A stretch of 35,189 bases of DNA from positions 1 through 35,189 of the forward strand of contig VHBK01000013.1 in assembly GCA_016872015.1 (NCBI GenBank). Reading direction: 5' to 3'. This DNA comes from Nitrososphaerota archaeon (GTDB taxonomy: Archaea > Thermoproteota > Nitrososphaeria > Nitrososphaerales > Nitrosopumilaceae). Positions 23,038-31,240 of the stretch are shown piece by piece (position 1 is the first letter of the stretch; every line of letters starts with the position of its first letter). Position numbers and translations under genes: made by a program. A model generated the notes under the pieces. The model had not been told where the DNA came from and made no database searches. It saw nothing but the letters and a program-made list of their open reading frames with translations.

Positions 23038-23394
23038 TCAAGAACTGTTTAACAGTGTAAATACGCTATCTAGTATTTGGTCATGGCTAGTCTTTGGCTC
23101 AACGCTTACTAGCAATAGGTTATTGCCGTCGACTGGAACTGAGATCAGCTTTACCTTTTCAAACTCTACTATGGCAAACTTTTCTTTGCCTACTCGGTGA
23201 GAGAGATTTTTTCTGCTCTCCAATGCCTTTGAGGCATAGTGAAATGACATTTTTGACTCGTTTGATTGTAGATGTGAGGCCAAGCCGTCCTTATATCTCC
23301 CTGATACCAGCTGACCGTTTTTATCCAAAATCCCCGCGAATCTTACATCTTCATTAATTTTCAACACGTTTTGGCATAACTCGTCTAAATTCAT
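23038..23394 (-). CDS. Conserved small protein, roadblock/profilin-like fold suspected
   Basis: The 118-aa product runs helix (LDELCQNVLKIN), strand pair (VRFAGILDKNGQLVSGRYKDG), helix (KMSFHYASKALESRKNL), two strands (KFAIVEFEKVKLISVPV, LLLVSVEP) and a final helix. This order resembles roadblock/LC7 or longin-like sensor domains. I recall similar short proteins as paralog families in ammonia-oxidising archaea, without a known function. ATG 23394 lies 25 nt from a TATA-like TTAATATAA (about 23415-23423), supporting this start. No catalytic residues or membrane segments are seen. Confidence 0.72.
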   Translation of the reverse strand: MNLDELCQNVLKINEDVRFAGILDKNGQLVSGRYKDGLASHLQSNESKMSFHYASKALESRKNLSHRVGKEKFAIVEFEKVKLISVPVDGNNLLLVSVEPKTSHDQILDSVFTLLNSS

Positions 23395-23512
23395 ACAAGG
23401 CGTCAGAACTAGTTATATTAAAATTTACAAATGATTTTTTATTGTGATAATCAAAAGAATATCAAATCTGCAAAACTAAATCACAAATAACAGTCCGTAC
23501 CAAAAACAATTC
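23395..23512. promoter_or_regulatory. Divergent promoters of the 118-aa gene and the alcohol dehydrogenase
   Basis: Here the two genes have separate TATA-like elements: TTAATATAA on the minus strand near 23415-23423, and CAAATAAC at 23483-23490 on the plus strand, about 26 nt before the GTG at 23513. No palindromic operator is seen. Confidence 0.45.
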
Positions 23513-24463
23513 GTGAAAGCTGCTTATTTTGATGGCTCTAAAATATCAATGCGTTCAGACTATCCAGATCCAAAACCTGGTGAATCCCTAGTCAAAGTTA
23601 GATTGGCTGGAATCTGTGGTACAGACCTTGAGATGATTCAGGGTTATGCCTCATACACTGGTGTTTTAGGCCATGAGTTTGTCGGCGAGATAGTGTCTTC
23701 TGAAAATAAGGATCTAATTGGAAAACGTGTTGTGGGTGAAATCAACGCAGGTTGTGGAAAATGCTCAATGTGTGCAACTGGGCTAGAACGACATTGTCCA
23801 GAGAGAACTGTGCTTGGAATATACAAGCGAGATGGAGCATTTGCGCAATATCTGTCACTTCCTGAAAAAAACCTACATGTTATTCCTGACTCTATTTCTG
23901 ATGAGCAGGCTGTCTTTGTAGAGCCATTAGCAGCTGCATTTGAAATTGAAGAGCAGCTGAAAATCGACAAGGGCTCTGCAATCGCAATACTTGGAGATGG
24001 AAGACTGGCTCAGCTGATAACTCGAGTGCTTGGAATAAACCGCAAAAATATTACCTGTTTTGGAAGACACCAAAACAAGCTGCAATTGCTGGCCAAGCTT
24101 GGAGTAAAGACAAAAACTGGCATTTCATCAGAGGATGAGCATTCATTTGATGTTGTAGTGGAGGCAACAGGAAGCGAATCAGGATTCTTAGATACAATAA
24201 GGCTTGCAAAGCCAAGAGGAGTCGTAGTTCTCAAATCCACAATTGCATCAAAGAACAAGATGGACTTGACTGCTGCCATAGTAAACGAAATAACATTTGT
24301 CGGCTCTAGATGTGGCCCATTTAGGCCTGCAATTCAAGCGCTGGCGACGGGCGCAGTGTACGTTGATGATCTGATTGATTCTGTTTATACACTGGACAAA
24401 CTTGATGAAGCCCTAGGTGCAGCAAAAAGTCCCGGCCGACTCAAAATCCTTCTTAGGCCCTAA
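23513..24463 (+). CDS. Zinc-binding medium-chain alcohol/polyol dehydrogenase
   Basis: This is an NAD(P)-dependent MDR-family dehydrogenase. The 316-aa protein has the catalytic zinc ligands C35 (GICGTD) and H54-E55 (LGHEFVGE), and the structural zinc site C81, C84, C87 and C95 (CGKCSMCATGLERHC). The Rossmann loop is AILGDGRLAQLI (about 153-164), a slightly divergent GxGxxG. It is shorter than the usual 340-360 aa. Threonine, sorbitol or glucose dehydrogenase branches are possible and the substrate is not set by sequence. GTG start. Convergent with the 113-aa gene, with stops overlapping at CTAA. Confidence 0.88.
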   Translation: MKAAYFDGSKISMRSDYPDPKPGESLVKVRLAGICGTDLEMIQGYASYTGVLGHEFVGEIVSSENKDLIGKRVVGEINAGCGKCSMCATGLERHCPERTVLGIYKRDGAFAQYLSLPEKNLHVIPDSISDEQAVFVEPLAAAFEIEEQLKIDKGSAIAILGDGRLAQLITRVLGINRKNITCFGRHQNKLQLLAKLGVKTKTGISSEDEHSFDVVVEATGSESGFLDTIRLAKPRGVVVLKSTIASKNKMDLTAAIVNEITFVGSRCGPFRPAIQALATGAVYVDDLIDSVYTLDKLDEALGAAKSPGRLKILLRP

Positions 24464-24801
24464 AAGATTCCGTACTTGCTTGATTCCATCTCTTCTTTGA
24501 TGGCAAACTTTACGCGAAGACTAGTCTTTTCCATCTTCTGTGTCATCCATGAGAGAAATTTCTTTTCATTTCCCTTACCCTTCAGCTTGGAAAAATCAGA
24601 ACCCATCTGGTCTGCTAGTTTTTGCACTAAATCCGACCTTACTGAAACCACATAGAAATGCCAACCAAACGCAAATTCCGAATCCGTGACGGTAAAGCCG
24701 TCCTTTTCGTGAACCATTTCCTCCAAGCCTGATAGTACCTTGACTATCTCCTTACTGGATTTGTCATAGTCTGTAGCGGAAACGTTGATGTTAACTCTCA
24801 T
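24460..24801 (-). CDS. Conserved hypothetical protein, 113 aa
   Basis: I do not recognise this family. The soluble protein reads as strand (RVNINVSATD), helix (SSKEIVKVLSGLEEMV), strands (GFTVTDSEFAFGWHFYVVSVR), a helical lysine-rich middle (LVQKLADQMGSDFSKLKGKGNEKKFLSWMTQKMEKT) and a final strand/helix (SLRVKFAIKEEMESSKY). No cysteines, signal peptide or membrane segments. ATG 24801 is about 25 nt from a TATA-like TTTTATTTT (24822-24830). Its stop overlaps the dehydrogenase stop. Confidence 0.7.
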   Translation of the reverse strand: MRVNINVSATDYDKSSKEIVKVLSGLEEMVHEKDGFTVTDSEFAFGWHFYVVSVRSDLVQKLADQMGSDFSKLKGKGNEKKFLSWMTQKMEKTSLRVKFAIKEEMESSKYGIF

Positions 24802-24835
24802 GCCTTGCTTATGTTGTTGAAAAATAAAAGGCTCA

Positions 24836-25576
24836 CTATTTTATGAGATGCCTTACCTCTATGTTGAAAAAATTATCCAGTATTTCGATGTATGCTTTGA
24901 CAGGTGCTGGAATTTCCTGAGTGCAGGATAGTCCTAGATTTTTCGCATTTATCCAAATCATTATTGTCTGCAGTATGGTCAAAAATCTGTCATTTCCAGA
25001 ATCTGGCGAGCCTACTGCCTTGGTATATCGTTCAGCATGCTCCCACGCTGTGGTAAAGTCGATGCATTCTGTCTCAAAGACTGTCATTAACTGGTCCTTG
25101 AGACTTTTTGCTGGGGTAAATGGAGTTTGGTGCAATAGATATGGAAAACTAACCTTGTTTGGAATTACACCAGGCAATGGATCAAAAATGGTGACAATCT
25201 TACATCCTGATTTTAGACTGGAGAATTTTTCAAGCATTTTTCCAATTATAGTTTCATCGGAGAACCAAAACAGGATTATTGTTGCATCTGACAGATCGGC
25301 ATCAATAATGTCTTGATGTAGAATAGTTATCCTTGGTTCTTTTTCTATTTGCGATATTTTTTCCAAGTCATTATCAATTCCGACTGCTCTAGCTCCAAAT
25401 TCTTTGGCAGCTATTTGCAGGCTGTTTCCAGTTCCGCATCCTAGGTGATAGAAAATATCGTTTGCACCAAGGCCTGCAAGCTTGAAAATCTCTCGCAACG
25501 AATCATCCAATAACTGAACTTCTTGGCCTGAAATTATCGAATCTGGTAATGACGAAATGTATTCTTCTATTTTCAC
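24836..25576 (-). CDS. Class I SAM-dependent methyltransferase, aKMT-like
   Basis: The 246-aa protein has motif I YHLGCGTGNSLQIAAKEFGARAVGID (43-68) followed by ITILHQDIIDADLSDATIILFWFSDETI and KLKSGCKIVTI-type strands. Aspects of this (I-D-A-D-L-S-D-A-T then the loss of an NPPY motif) resemble the archaeal protein-lysine methyltransferase aKMT and Dot1-like enzymes. It has a longer C-terminal helical extension (about 160-246). A small-molecule or lipid methyltransferase cannot be excluded. GTG start at 25576, 26 nt from a TATA-like ATTAAATTT that overlaps the end of the UPF0147 gene. Family membership is solid, substrate is not. Confidence 0.8.
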   Translation of the reverse strand: MKIEEYISSLPDSIISGQEVQLLDDSLREIFKLAGLGANDIFYHLGCGTGNSLQIAAKEFGARAVGIDNDLEKISQIEKEPRITILHQDIIDADLSDATIILFWFSDETIIGKMLEKFSSLKSGCKIVTIFDPLPGVIPNKVSFPYLLHQTPFTPAKSLKDQLMTVFETECIDFTTAWEHAERYTKAVGSPDSGNDRFLTILQTIMIWINAKNLGLSCTQEIPAPVKAYIEILDNFFNIEVRHLIK

Positions 25577-25600
25577 ACTGGAAATATGATTTAGAGAAAT

Positions 25601-25873
25601 TTAATCCCTGATGCTCTCAAGCGTTGATACTGCTTGCCACAGCGTAACTCGCACATATGATGGCAGGTTCGGGTCTTGTGTCACATCGTCAATTTGTGAG
25701 ATTGCGTTTGCGGCTCTAATTGAAACTGGGTCTTGGCCTGACTTTAGATTGGAAATCAAATCAGTCAGATTCTTTTTGATGTTCTTAGGCGTAGTGGGGC
25801 TTGCGGCAACCTGTGTTAGTGTCTGGATTGCCATTTCAAGTGATTTTTGGTTTTGAGCCTTTTTGTCTACCAT
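25601..25873 (-). CDS. UPF0147 family protein
   Basis: This 90-aa archaeal conserved protein has unknown function. The sequence is almost fully helical: LEMAIQTLTQVAASPTTPKNIKKNLTDLI, then LKSGQDPVSIRAANAISQIDDVTQDPNLPSYVRVTLWQAVSTLESI. The P-x-N-I-R/K and DPN-x-P-x-x-x-R-x-x-L-W motifs are the family marks. The usual length is 85-95 aa, so it is complete. ATG start. The methyltransferase promoter overlaps its last codons. Confidence 0.9.
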   Translation of the reverse strand: MVDKKAQNQKSLEMAIQTLTQVAASPTTPKNIKKNLTDLISNLKSGQDPVSIRAANAISQIDDVTQDPNLPSYVRVTLWQAVSTLESIRD

Positions 25874-25920
25874 GCCTAATTCATTTTTGTAATATTTGCA
25901 CTAGTTTTAAAGTCTACACC

Positions 25921-26229
25921 CTAGAACTCCACAAAAACGTTGTCTGATTCTATTATTGTTCGATATGACTTGAGGTTCCTGATTTTAGCTGGGAACTTTT
26001 CCAGCTTGCCGCTCATGCAGTTGAATTTGGCACCATGCCATCCACATGTAACAATTCCGCCCTCCAAGACTCCTCCCGAAAGACTTGCTCCTGCATGTGT
26101 GCAAGTGTCATCACAGGCACAATAATTTCCATCAATGTTTGCAACCAGAATTTCTCGTCCGTCGGCGGTTATCTTTGTCATTTTTCCTGGCGGAATATCC
26201 GATGTCTTGCCTACAATGATTTTGCCCAT
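25921..26229 (-). CDS. Rieske-type 2Fe-2S ferredoxin
   Basis: This 102-aa soluble electron carrier has a full Rieske site: CTHAG (C43, H45) and CGWHGAKFN (C62, H65). The fold continues through GGVLEGGIVTC and ends with strands ...LKSYRTIIESDNVFVEF. It has no signal peptide or oxygenase domain, so it is a stand-alone ferredoxin of the NirD/biphenyl-dioxygenase ferredoxin type. ATG start with a TATA-like TTTTTAAG (about 26249-26257) some 24 nt upstream. A partner enzyme is not evident nearby. Confidence 0.92.
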   Translation of the reverse strand: MGKIIVGKTSDIPPGKMTKITADGREILVANIDGNYCACDDTCTHAGASLSGGVLEGGIVTCGWHGAKFNCMSGKLEKFPAKIRNLKSYRTIIESDNVFVEF

Positions 26230-26261
26230 TGTCCTATGAAATTTTGGTATTTCTTAAAAAT

Positions 26262-27125
26262 CTAGTGCACGAATCGGACGGTGTTTTCCAGCTTGCCTAT
26301 TTTTTCTATTTCCATCTCTATTTTGTCTCCATCCTTTAGGAAAATCGCATCTGGCTTGTTTAACATCACGCCTGCAGGAGTTCCAGTAGATATGATGTCA
26401 CCTCGTTCTAGCGTCATTACTCTGCTCAACTTTTCCACAATTGATGGGATTTTTATGAACATGTTTGTGGTGTTTGAATTTTGGCGCAACACGCCGTTTA
26501 CTTTTGTGGTCATTTTGAGATTTTGGGTATCTGAGATTTCATCTGCTGTTGTAATCCATGGTCCACACGGAGCAAATGTGTCGAATCCCTTTGCGCGTCC
26601 AAACTGCTTGTCTTGTGCCTGAATGTCCCTCGCCGACACATCATTGAAGACCATATATCCAAAAATTGAATCCATTGCGTCTTTTTCTTGCACGTTTTTG
26701 CAGTCTTTGGCTATGATGATTGCAAGCTCTACCTCATAGTCTAGCTGTTTTACAAAACTGGGGCAGACAATCTCGGAATTTGTACCATTCAGTGTGGTTC
26801 TGGGAATTATGACTATGGCAGGATCTGTTGGTGGTGATAGGTTCTGTTCTTTTGCATGATCTACATAGTTGAATGCAAGACAGATCACTTTGGGTGGGTT
26901 TGGAATTGGGGCCAAGATCTTTGCATCAGATAACTTTACGGAATAATCCAGCCTGGGGTTTTGCGATATGACTTCTTTGTACCAGCCATCAAACAAAAAC
27001 TCCTTAATCGATAATGGAATTGGGATTCCCGTCTTTGATATGATTTCTTCTTTTGTTGCGATTTGTCCGTCCTTGACAAATCCATAAGTCTCCTTACCAC
27101 CAATCAAAAATCTGCCAATCTTCAT
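26262..27125 (-). CDS. Fumarylacetoacetate hydrolase family protein
   Basis: The 287-aa protein has the FAH C-terminal domain: PPKVICLAFNYVDHAKEQN (about 77-95), the Glu metal ligand in LDYEVELAIII, GYMVFNDVSARDIQ, GFDTFAPCGPW and GDIISTGTPAGV. These enzymes hydrolyse, decarboxylate or hydrate 2-oxo-acids with Mg2+. Bacterial homologues include acylpyruvases and 2-hydroxyhepta-diene-dioate isomerases, and the activity here is not predictable. It lies 7 nt after gltX, so it is probably co-transcribed with the large translation/isoprenoid run. ATG start. Confidence 0.9.
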   Translation of the reverse strand: MKIGRFLIGGKETYGFVKDGQIATKEEIISKTGIPIPLSIKEFLFDGWYKEVISQNPRLDYSVKLSDAKILAPIPNPPKVICLAFNYVDHAKEQNLSPPTDPAIVIIPRTTLNGTNSEIVCPSFVKQLDYEVELAIIIAKDCKNVQEKDAMDSIFGYMVFNDVSARDIQAQDKQFGRAKGFDTFAPCGPWITTADEISDTQNLKMTTKVNGVLRQNSNTTNMFIKIPSIVEKLSRVMTLERGDIISTGTPAGVMLNKPDAIFLKDGDKIEMEIEKIGKLENTVRFVH

Positions 27126-27132
27126 TATTTTC

Positions 27133-28839
27133 TCACTTGTGTGTGTAAATTGCCTGCAGCATAGAATCCTTTCTACAGTATCCGAATCTTACGAATTGTA
27201 TTTCCTTTCCCTCTTTTAGCTCGTTATAGTGGGGTTCTGTAAAAACGTTGATCTCTTGCAGACTTGCTGCATTGAATTCTTCGCCGATAAAGAGCTGACT
27301 TGGAATCAAAACCTTGATTTTCTGTGCATTTTTTTGTGCAACCCAGTGCACTTTCGGAATATTAGTTCCTAATTCATCTCCGACGTATTGTCCTTCTGCG
27401 GGTGACTGGCTTGTTATCTTGACATTGCCTAGGCCCATAAAGCGAATCGCATCTCCTGGCTTTAGCTTTTCAATGTCTTCTGATTCTAGGTAAAATTCCT
27501 CTCCTAACTCTATTGTGCGCTTGCCCATGTCTTTTGTTGGGTGGTTGGGCATAGTGATTGTACCTGATGGCAAATCTCTGATCTTAATTGAGGCTGGGTT
27601 TTTCACCATGTGCAATCGGATGCTTTCTGGGTCGACTATTTTGCGGTTAAACGACTCTAGGGTTTCAAACGGCGCTAGTGTGTCTGCCTTTGTAAATCCT
27701 AATGACAGCACAAACTTTCTGATTGCGTCTTGTCGTATTCCGCGTCTCTTTAGCGCCTCTAATGTTGGCAATCTTGGATCATCATATCCTGAGACCTTGC
27801 CCTCTTCAATTAACGGCCGCAATACTCTCTTGGATACAGGCATTCCCTCAAAGCCAAGTCTTGAGAACTCGATGACCTTTGGCTTTCTCATCTTTAGCAG
27901 ATCCAAAATGATATAGTACAACTCGTTTCTCAACTCATATTCCTTGGTTCTAAACGCATGAGTCACACCATCAATACTGTCCTCAATTGCCACTGCAAAG
28001 TCGTAGCTTGGCCAGACCCTGTACTTGTCGCCAAGTAATGGGTGCTTTGTTTCTATGATTCTAAACATTACCGGGTCGCGCATCACGGTATTTTCTGAGC
28101 TCATATTTCCTCGGAATCGAACTATTGCGTCCCCCTGGCCGAATTTGGAGAACATTTTGTCCCATCTGTCCTTGTTCTGTTCAAGCTCGCCCATACTGCA
28201 TTTGCATGGTTTCATCTCTCGCCTGTTTGCAGAGATTGTCTCTTGCTTGCATGTGCAAACATATGCATAGTTGCCATCTAGCATTTCTTGGCATTTTTTG
28301 TAGAGTAATTCTATGTCGTCTGATGTGTTCTTTACTCGATCGTATTTTACCTCGAGCCAGTCAAGGCCTACCTTGATTGCTGCATAATATTCCAGTCGTT
28401 CTGCCTCTGGATTTGTATCGTCAAATCGCAAAATTAGCTTGCCGCCGTACATTTTGGCATACTCTTCATCGATTATGGCTGCCTTTGCGTGTCCGATGTG
28501 CGGATATCCGTTTGGCTCTGGAGGGAATCTTGTGACTACTTTGCCATGTTCTGCGCCTTCAAGTGGAGGCAAGCCTTCTCGCTCTTCTTGCTTTTTTGGC
28601 TTTTCTGCAAGCAAGTCTGGAAATTTATCTTGGATCTGCCTTTTGATTTGATCCTGCGACATTTGGTTTACGGAATTTACTATCTCGATTATGGTTGGCA
28701 TTATTTCCTTTACTTGGGTTCGAAGCGATGGTTCTGTTCCTAAAATTTTTCCTAGGACTATTTTGTCCTGGGTTTTGCCGTGGTCTAGTGCATTTTGCAG
28801 TGCTGCCTTTAGTATCTTGTCTCTTGTTTCTTCACTCAA
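27133..28839 (-). CDS. gltX: Glutamyl-tRNA synthetase (archaeal type)
   Basis: This class I synthetase charges tRNA-Glu and, in most archaea, also mischarges tRNA-Gln for amidation. The 568-aa protein has an archaeal N-terminal helical extension (about 1-95), then TRFPPEPNGYPHIGHAKA with HIGH at 114-117, RFDDTNPE and a four-cysteine zinc segment (YVCTCKQ... KPCKCS, about 195-216). The KMSKS-like loop is MPVSKR. The C-terminal beta-barrel domains are those of the eukaryote/archaeal GluRS-GlnRS group. TTG start 1 nt after the GGPP synthase TAG. Whether it is discriminating cannot be read from sequence. Confidence 0.97.
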   Translation of the reverse strand: MSEETRDKILKAALQNALDHGKTQDKIVLGKILGTEPSLRTQVKEIMPTIIEIVNSVNQMSQDQIKRQIQDKFPDLLAEKPKKQEEREGLPPLEGAEHGKVVTRFPPEPNGYPHIGHAKAAIIDEEYAKMYGGKLILRFDDTNPEAERLEYYAAIKVGLDWLEVKYDRVKNTSDDIELLYKKCQEMLDGNYAYVCTCKQETISANRREMKPCKCSMGELEQNKDRWDKMFSKFGQGDAIVRFRGNMSSENTVMRDPVMFRIIETKHPLLGDKYRVWPSYDFAVAIEDSIDGVTHAFRTKEYELRNELYYIILDLLKMRKPKVIEFSRLGFEGMPVSKRVLRPLIEEGKVSGYDDPRLPTLEALKRRGIRQDAIRKFVLSLGFTKADTLAPFETLESFNRKIVDPESIRLHMVKNPASIKIRDLPSGTITMPNHPTKDMGKRTIELGEEFYLESEDIEKLKPGDAIRFMGLGNVKITSQSPAEGQYVGDELGTNIPKVHWVAQKNAQKIKVLIPSQLFIGEEFNAASLQEINVFTEPHYNELKEGKEIQFVRFGYCRKDSMLQAIYTHK

Positions 28840-28840
28840 T

Positions 28841-29815
28841 CTACAGGCTCCTAGTTACAACAAAATCCAAAAGCCCAATCATTTCTGATTTTGCAGGGCC
28901 TGAATATTTTGCCAAAGAACGCTTTGCCTTTTGCGCGTAATCGAGTGCTGCTTTCCTTACCTCTTGCTCTATGTGCAGATCTCGCATGACCTCTATTGCC
29001 TTTGCAATGTCTGATTTTGTGGCTCTTGGATTTCCAAATACCTTGAGGATTATTCTCCTGGATCTTGGGTCTGCCTTTTGTATTGCAAGCAGTATTGGCA
29101 GGGATTTCTTTCCCTCGCGCAGGTCGTTTCCTACTGGCTTTTTTGTGACCTTGGGGTCGCCCAAGACTCCAATATAGTCATCTGTTATCTGAAATGAAAC
29201 CCCAAGATTTTTTCCAAATGATGCCAAGTTTGCCACGTCTTGCGGCTTTTTGGCACAAATTGCACCCATTGCACATGATACCTCAAAGAGAGCAGATGTC
29301 TTTTTTTCTATCATGGTAATGTATTCTGACTTGGTTGGGATCTTTTTTCCCTCGGCCATCTTGATATCAAGGACTTGGCCTTCGCATACGTCTACACACG
29401 CCTTGGAAAGCCTTGCAACAAGCCCTGATGATACCTGCGGATTTCTGACCTTGTCTGTGGAAACCATCTCAAATGCCTTTGAAAACAAAACGTCTCCTGC
29501 AAGTATTGCAAGCGGCATGCCGAATCTGGTGTGCACAGTTGGAACGCCGTGTCGCATCTCATCATTATCCATGATATCATCGTGGACCAGAGTAAAGTTG
29601 TGAACCATTTCTATTGCAGCAGCTGCTGGGAGTGCATCTTTTGTCAAGCCGCCAAGCATTTGGCAGCTTTTCAGTACCAAGTATGGCCTGAGTCGCTTGC
29701 CTCCATTGACAATTAGGTGAGCACCTGCCTTGTACAAAACATCTGGTCTGCCGTCCAGATTTGACTTTAGATAGGAATTGATCTTTTTTGCAGTGCTTGG
29801 AAGTGTCTTTACCAT
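28841..29815 (-). CDS. Geranylgeranyl diphosphate synthase (polyprenyl synthetase)
   Basis: This trans-prenyltransferase makes the C15-C20 precursor of archaeal ether lipids. The 324-aa protein has the first Asp-rich motif in HDDIMDND (DDxxD at 79-83) and the second as DDYIGVLGD (212-220), where the third Asp is Gly, a variant I recall from other prokaryotic enzymes. Phe74, five residues before the first motif, is the bulky residue that limits type I archaeal enzymes to GGPP. Farnesyl or longer-chain activity is less likely. ATG start overlaps the idi stop (TAATG). Downstream, gltX begins after 1 nt. Confidence 0.93.
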   Translation of the reverse strand: MVKTLPSTAKKINSYLKSNLDGRPDVLYKAGAHLIVNGGKRLRPYLVLKSCQMLGGLTKDALPAAAAIEMVHNFTLVHDDIMDNDEMRHGVPTVHTRFGMPLAILAGDVLFSKAFEMVSTDKVRNPQVSSGLVARLSKACVDVCEGQVLDIKMAEGKKIPTKSEYITMIEKKTSALFEVSCAMGAICAKKPQDVANLASFGKNLGVSFQITDDYIGVLGDPKVTKKPVGNDLREGKKSLPILLAIQKADPRSRRIILKVFGNPRATKSDIAKAIEVMRDLHIEQEVRKAALDYAQKAKRSLAKYSGPAKSEMIGLLDFVVTRSL

Positions 29816-30456
29816 TAGTTTAGCAGCCTCCAGTTATTTGTTGGAAAGTGGTATTTGAGTGATTTTTCCAGTATCGGCTTGTATTCTGGTTTCATCCACT
29901 TGTCAAAGACTGGCTTGTGTTTTTGAATCATTGCCTCATCTGATGCATACAGAAAATACAGGGCAACTAACATCCATGGACAATAAATCTGAGGATTCTT
30001 CTCAATGTCTGAGAACAGTTCTTTTTCGCCTGCCCATTTTATTTCACTGATTTCATCTTTGACTAGTTTCATTTGAAAATCATCTGAGACTAGGCCGATC
30101 AATGTACCACAGATCTCATTTTCCGATCCTACATCCCTGTATGGAACGTGATACTCGAATTTGAAGAGATAATCCAGCTTGCATTGGGCACCAATTTCCT
30201 CTGGTAGTCTTCGCTCTGCAGATGATACATAGGTCTCTGTCTTTCTTGGATGGCTTGCGACCGTTCCATCCCAGTCTCCGGGCCAAAGCATCTTGCTTTC
30301 ACTCCTTCTTGTAAGTAAGAGTTTGTGGTCTTTGTCAAAGAGCAATATCGTAAATGCACGGTGGAGCTTGCCGTTTGGAAGGTGGCACTTTACCTTTTCT
30401 TCCGTGCCTATTGGGTTGTCGTTGCTATCTACTAGGATTAGAAATTCTTCTGCCAT
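29815..30456 (-). CDS. idi: Isopentenyl-diphosphate delta-isomerase, type 1 (Nudix)
   Basis: This enzyme interconverts IPP and DMAPP ahead of prenyl chain growth. The 213-aa Nudix protein shows LHRAFTILLFD (31-41), LLLTRRSESKMLWPGDWDGTVASHP (46-70) and the Nudix-type EERRLPEE-like helix (AERRLPEEIGAQ, about 79-90). SENEIC (about 113-118) is the acidic element. At the place of the catalytic cysteine of type 1 Idi (Cys67 in E. coli, xCxHP) this protein has Ala67 in VASHP. I recall haloarchaeal Idi proteins with the same WDGTVASHP. Located between ipk and ggps, so the pathway role is well supported by context. Confidence 0.9.
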   Translation of the reverse strand: MAEEFLILVDSNDNPIGTEEKVKCHLPNGKLHRAFTILLFDKDHKLLLTRRSESKMLWPGDWDGTVASHPRKTETYVSSAERRLPEEIGAQCKLDYLFKFEYHVPYRDVGSENEICGTLIGLVSDDFQMKLVKDEISEIKWAGEKELFSDIEKNPQIYCPWMLVALYFLYASDEAMIQKHKPVFDKWMKPEYKPILEKSLKYHFPTNNWRLLN

Positions 30457-30458
30457 AT

Positions 30459-31196
30459 CTATCGAAATACTGTCCCCTCAAACTTGTTTTTTTGTATTGC
30501 ATCAACTATTCTCTGCGGCTTGTTTCCGTTTACAAAAAAGACCTTTAGGCCCATCTTGGAAATCTTGGTTGCCTCTTCGACTTTGCGCTTCATGCCGCCT
30601 GTGACATCCATTGGTGTGTCCTGTATTGATGCTTGTTGGTCCCTCATGTCGTGGATCAGTAGTTTTGTCTTAAAATCGGAATACAGTCCATCTACATTTA
30701 GGACAAATATTGAGAGTCTTGGACGTAATGTCTTTGCCAGAATGCTCATTATTTTGTCTCCTGATAAGATATAGGATTTTTTCTGGCCGTACCACATTGC
30801 ATCGCCAAATGTTACTGGAATCAAATTGGATTCTGCAATTTTTTTGACCTCTTTTACCTTTGACGTGATTGATTTGTTTCCTGCCATAAAGTCAGTTGGC
30901 GGAAGGCAGTATGGATTTAGCTTGTTTTTTGCAAAAGAATCCAGAATTATCTTGTTTAGCTGAATCATCGAGTTTTTGACTATTGCAACACCATGATAGT
31001 CGTATTTTGCAGGCTTTGTGTGCATGTCATATTTGACAGACCAATAATGGCCAAATGAACCCCCACCATGTACTATGATGAAAGGCTCTGAGATCTTTTT
31101 GAGTTGTTTTGCAATGTTGTTTATGGTCTTTGTTCTTGGAGAAAGAGGTCTTTCCTTGTTGGTTATGATGGAGCCTCCAAGCTTGATGAGAATCAT
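30459..31196 (-). CDS. ipk: Isopentenyl phosphate kinase
   Basis: This amino-acid-kinase-fold enzyme phosphorylates isopentenyl phosphate to IPP, the last step of the archaeal alternative mevalonate pathway. The 245-aa length fits. LIKLGGSIIT (3-12) is the nucleotide/phosphate loop, and VHGGGSFGH (42-50) ends in the His50 that marks IPK (the equivalent of His60 in Methanocaldococcus). GDAMWYGQKKSYILSGDKI and DVTGGMKRKVEEA (ATP site) are also present. A TATA-like TTTTTAACT (31216-31224) about 25 nt before the ATG could give it a secondary promoter after the 44-nt gap from mvk. Confidence 0.95.
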   Translation of the reverse strand: MILIKLGGSIITNKERPLSPRTKTINNIAKQLKKISEPFIIVHGGGSFGHYWSVKYDMHTKPAKYDYHGVAIVKNSMIQLNKIILDSFAKNKLNPYCLPPTDFMAGNKSITSKVKEVKKIAESNLIPVTFGDAMWYGQKKSYILSGDKIMSILAKTLRPRLSIFVLNVDGLYSDFKTKLLIHDMRDQQASIQDTPMDVTGGMKRKVEEATKISKMGLKVFFVNGNKPQRIVDAIQKNKFEGTVFR

Positions 31197-31240
31197 AATT
31201 GACCTCAGAAATGGACTCAGTTAAAAAGTATCGAGTGGTT

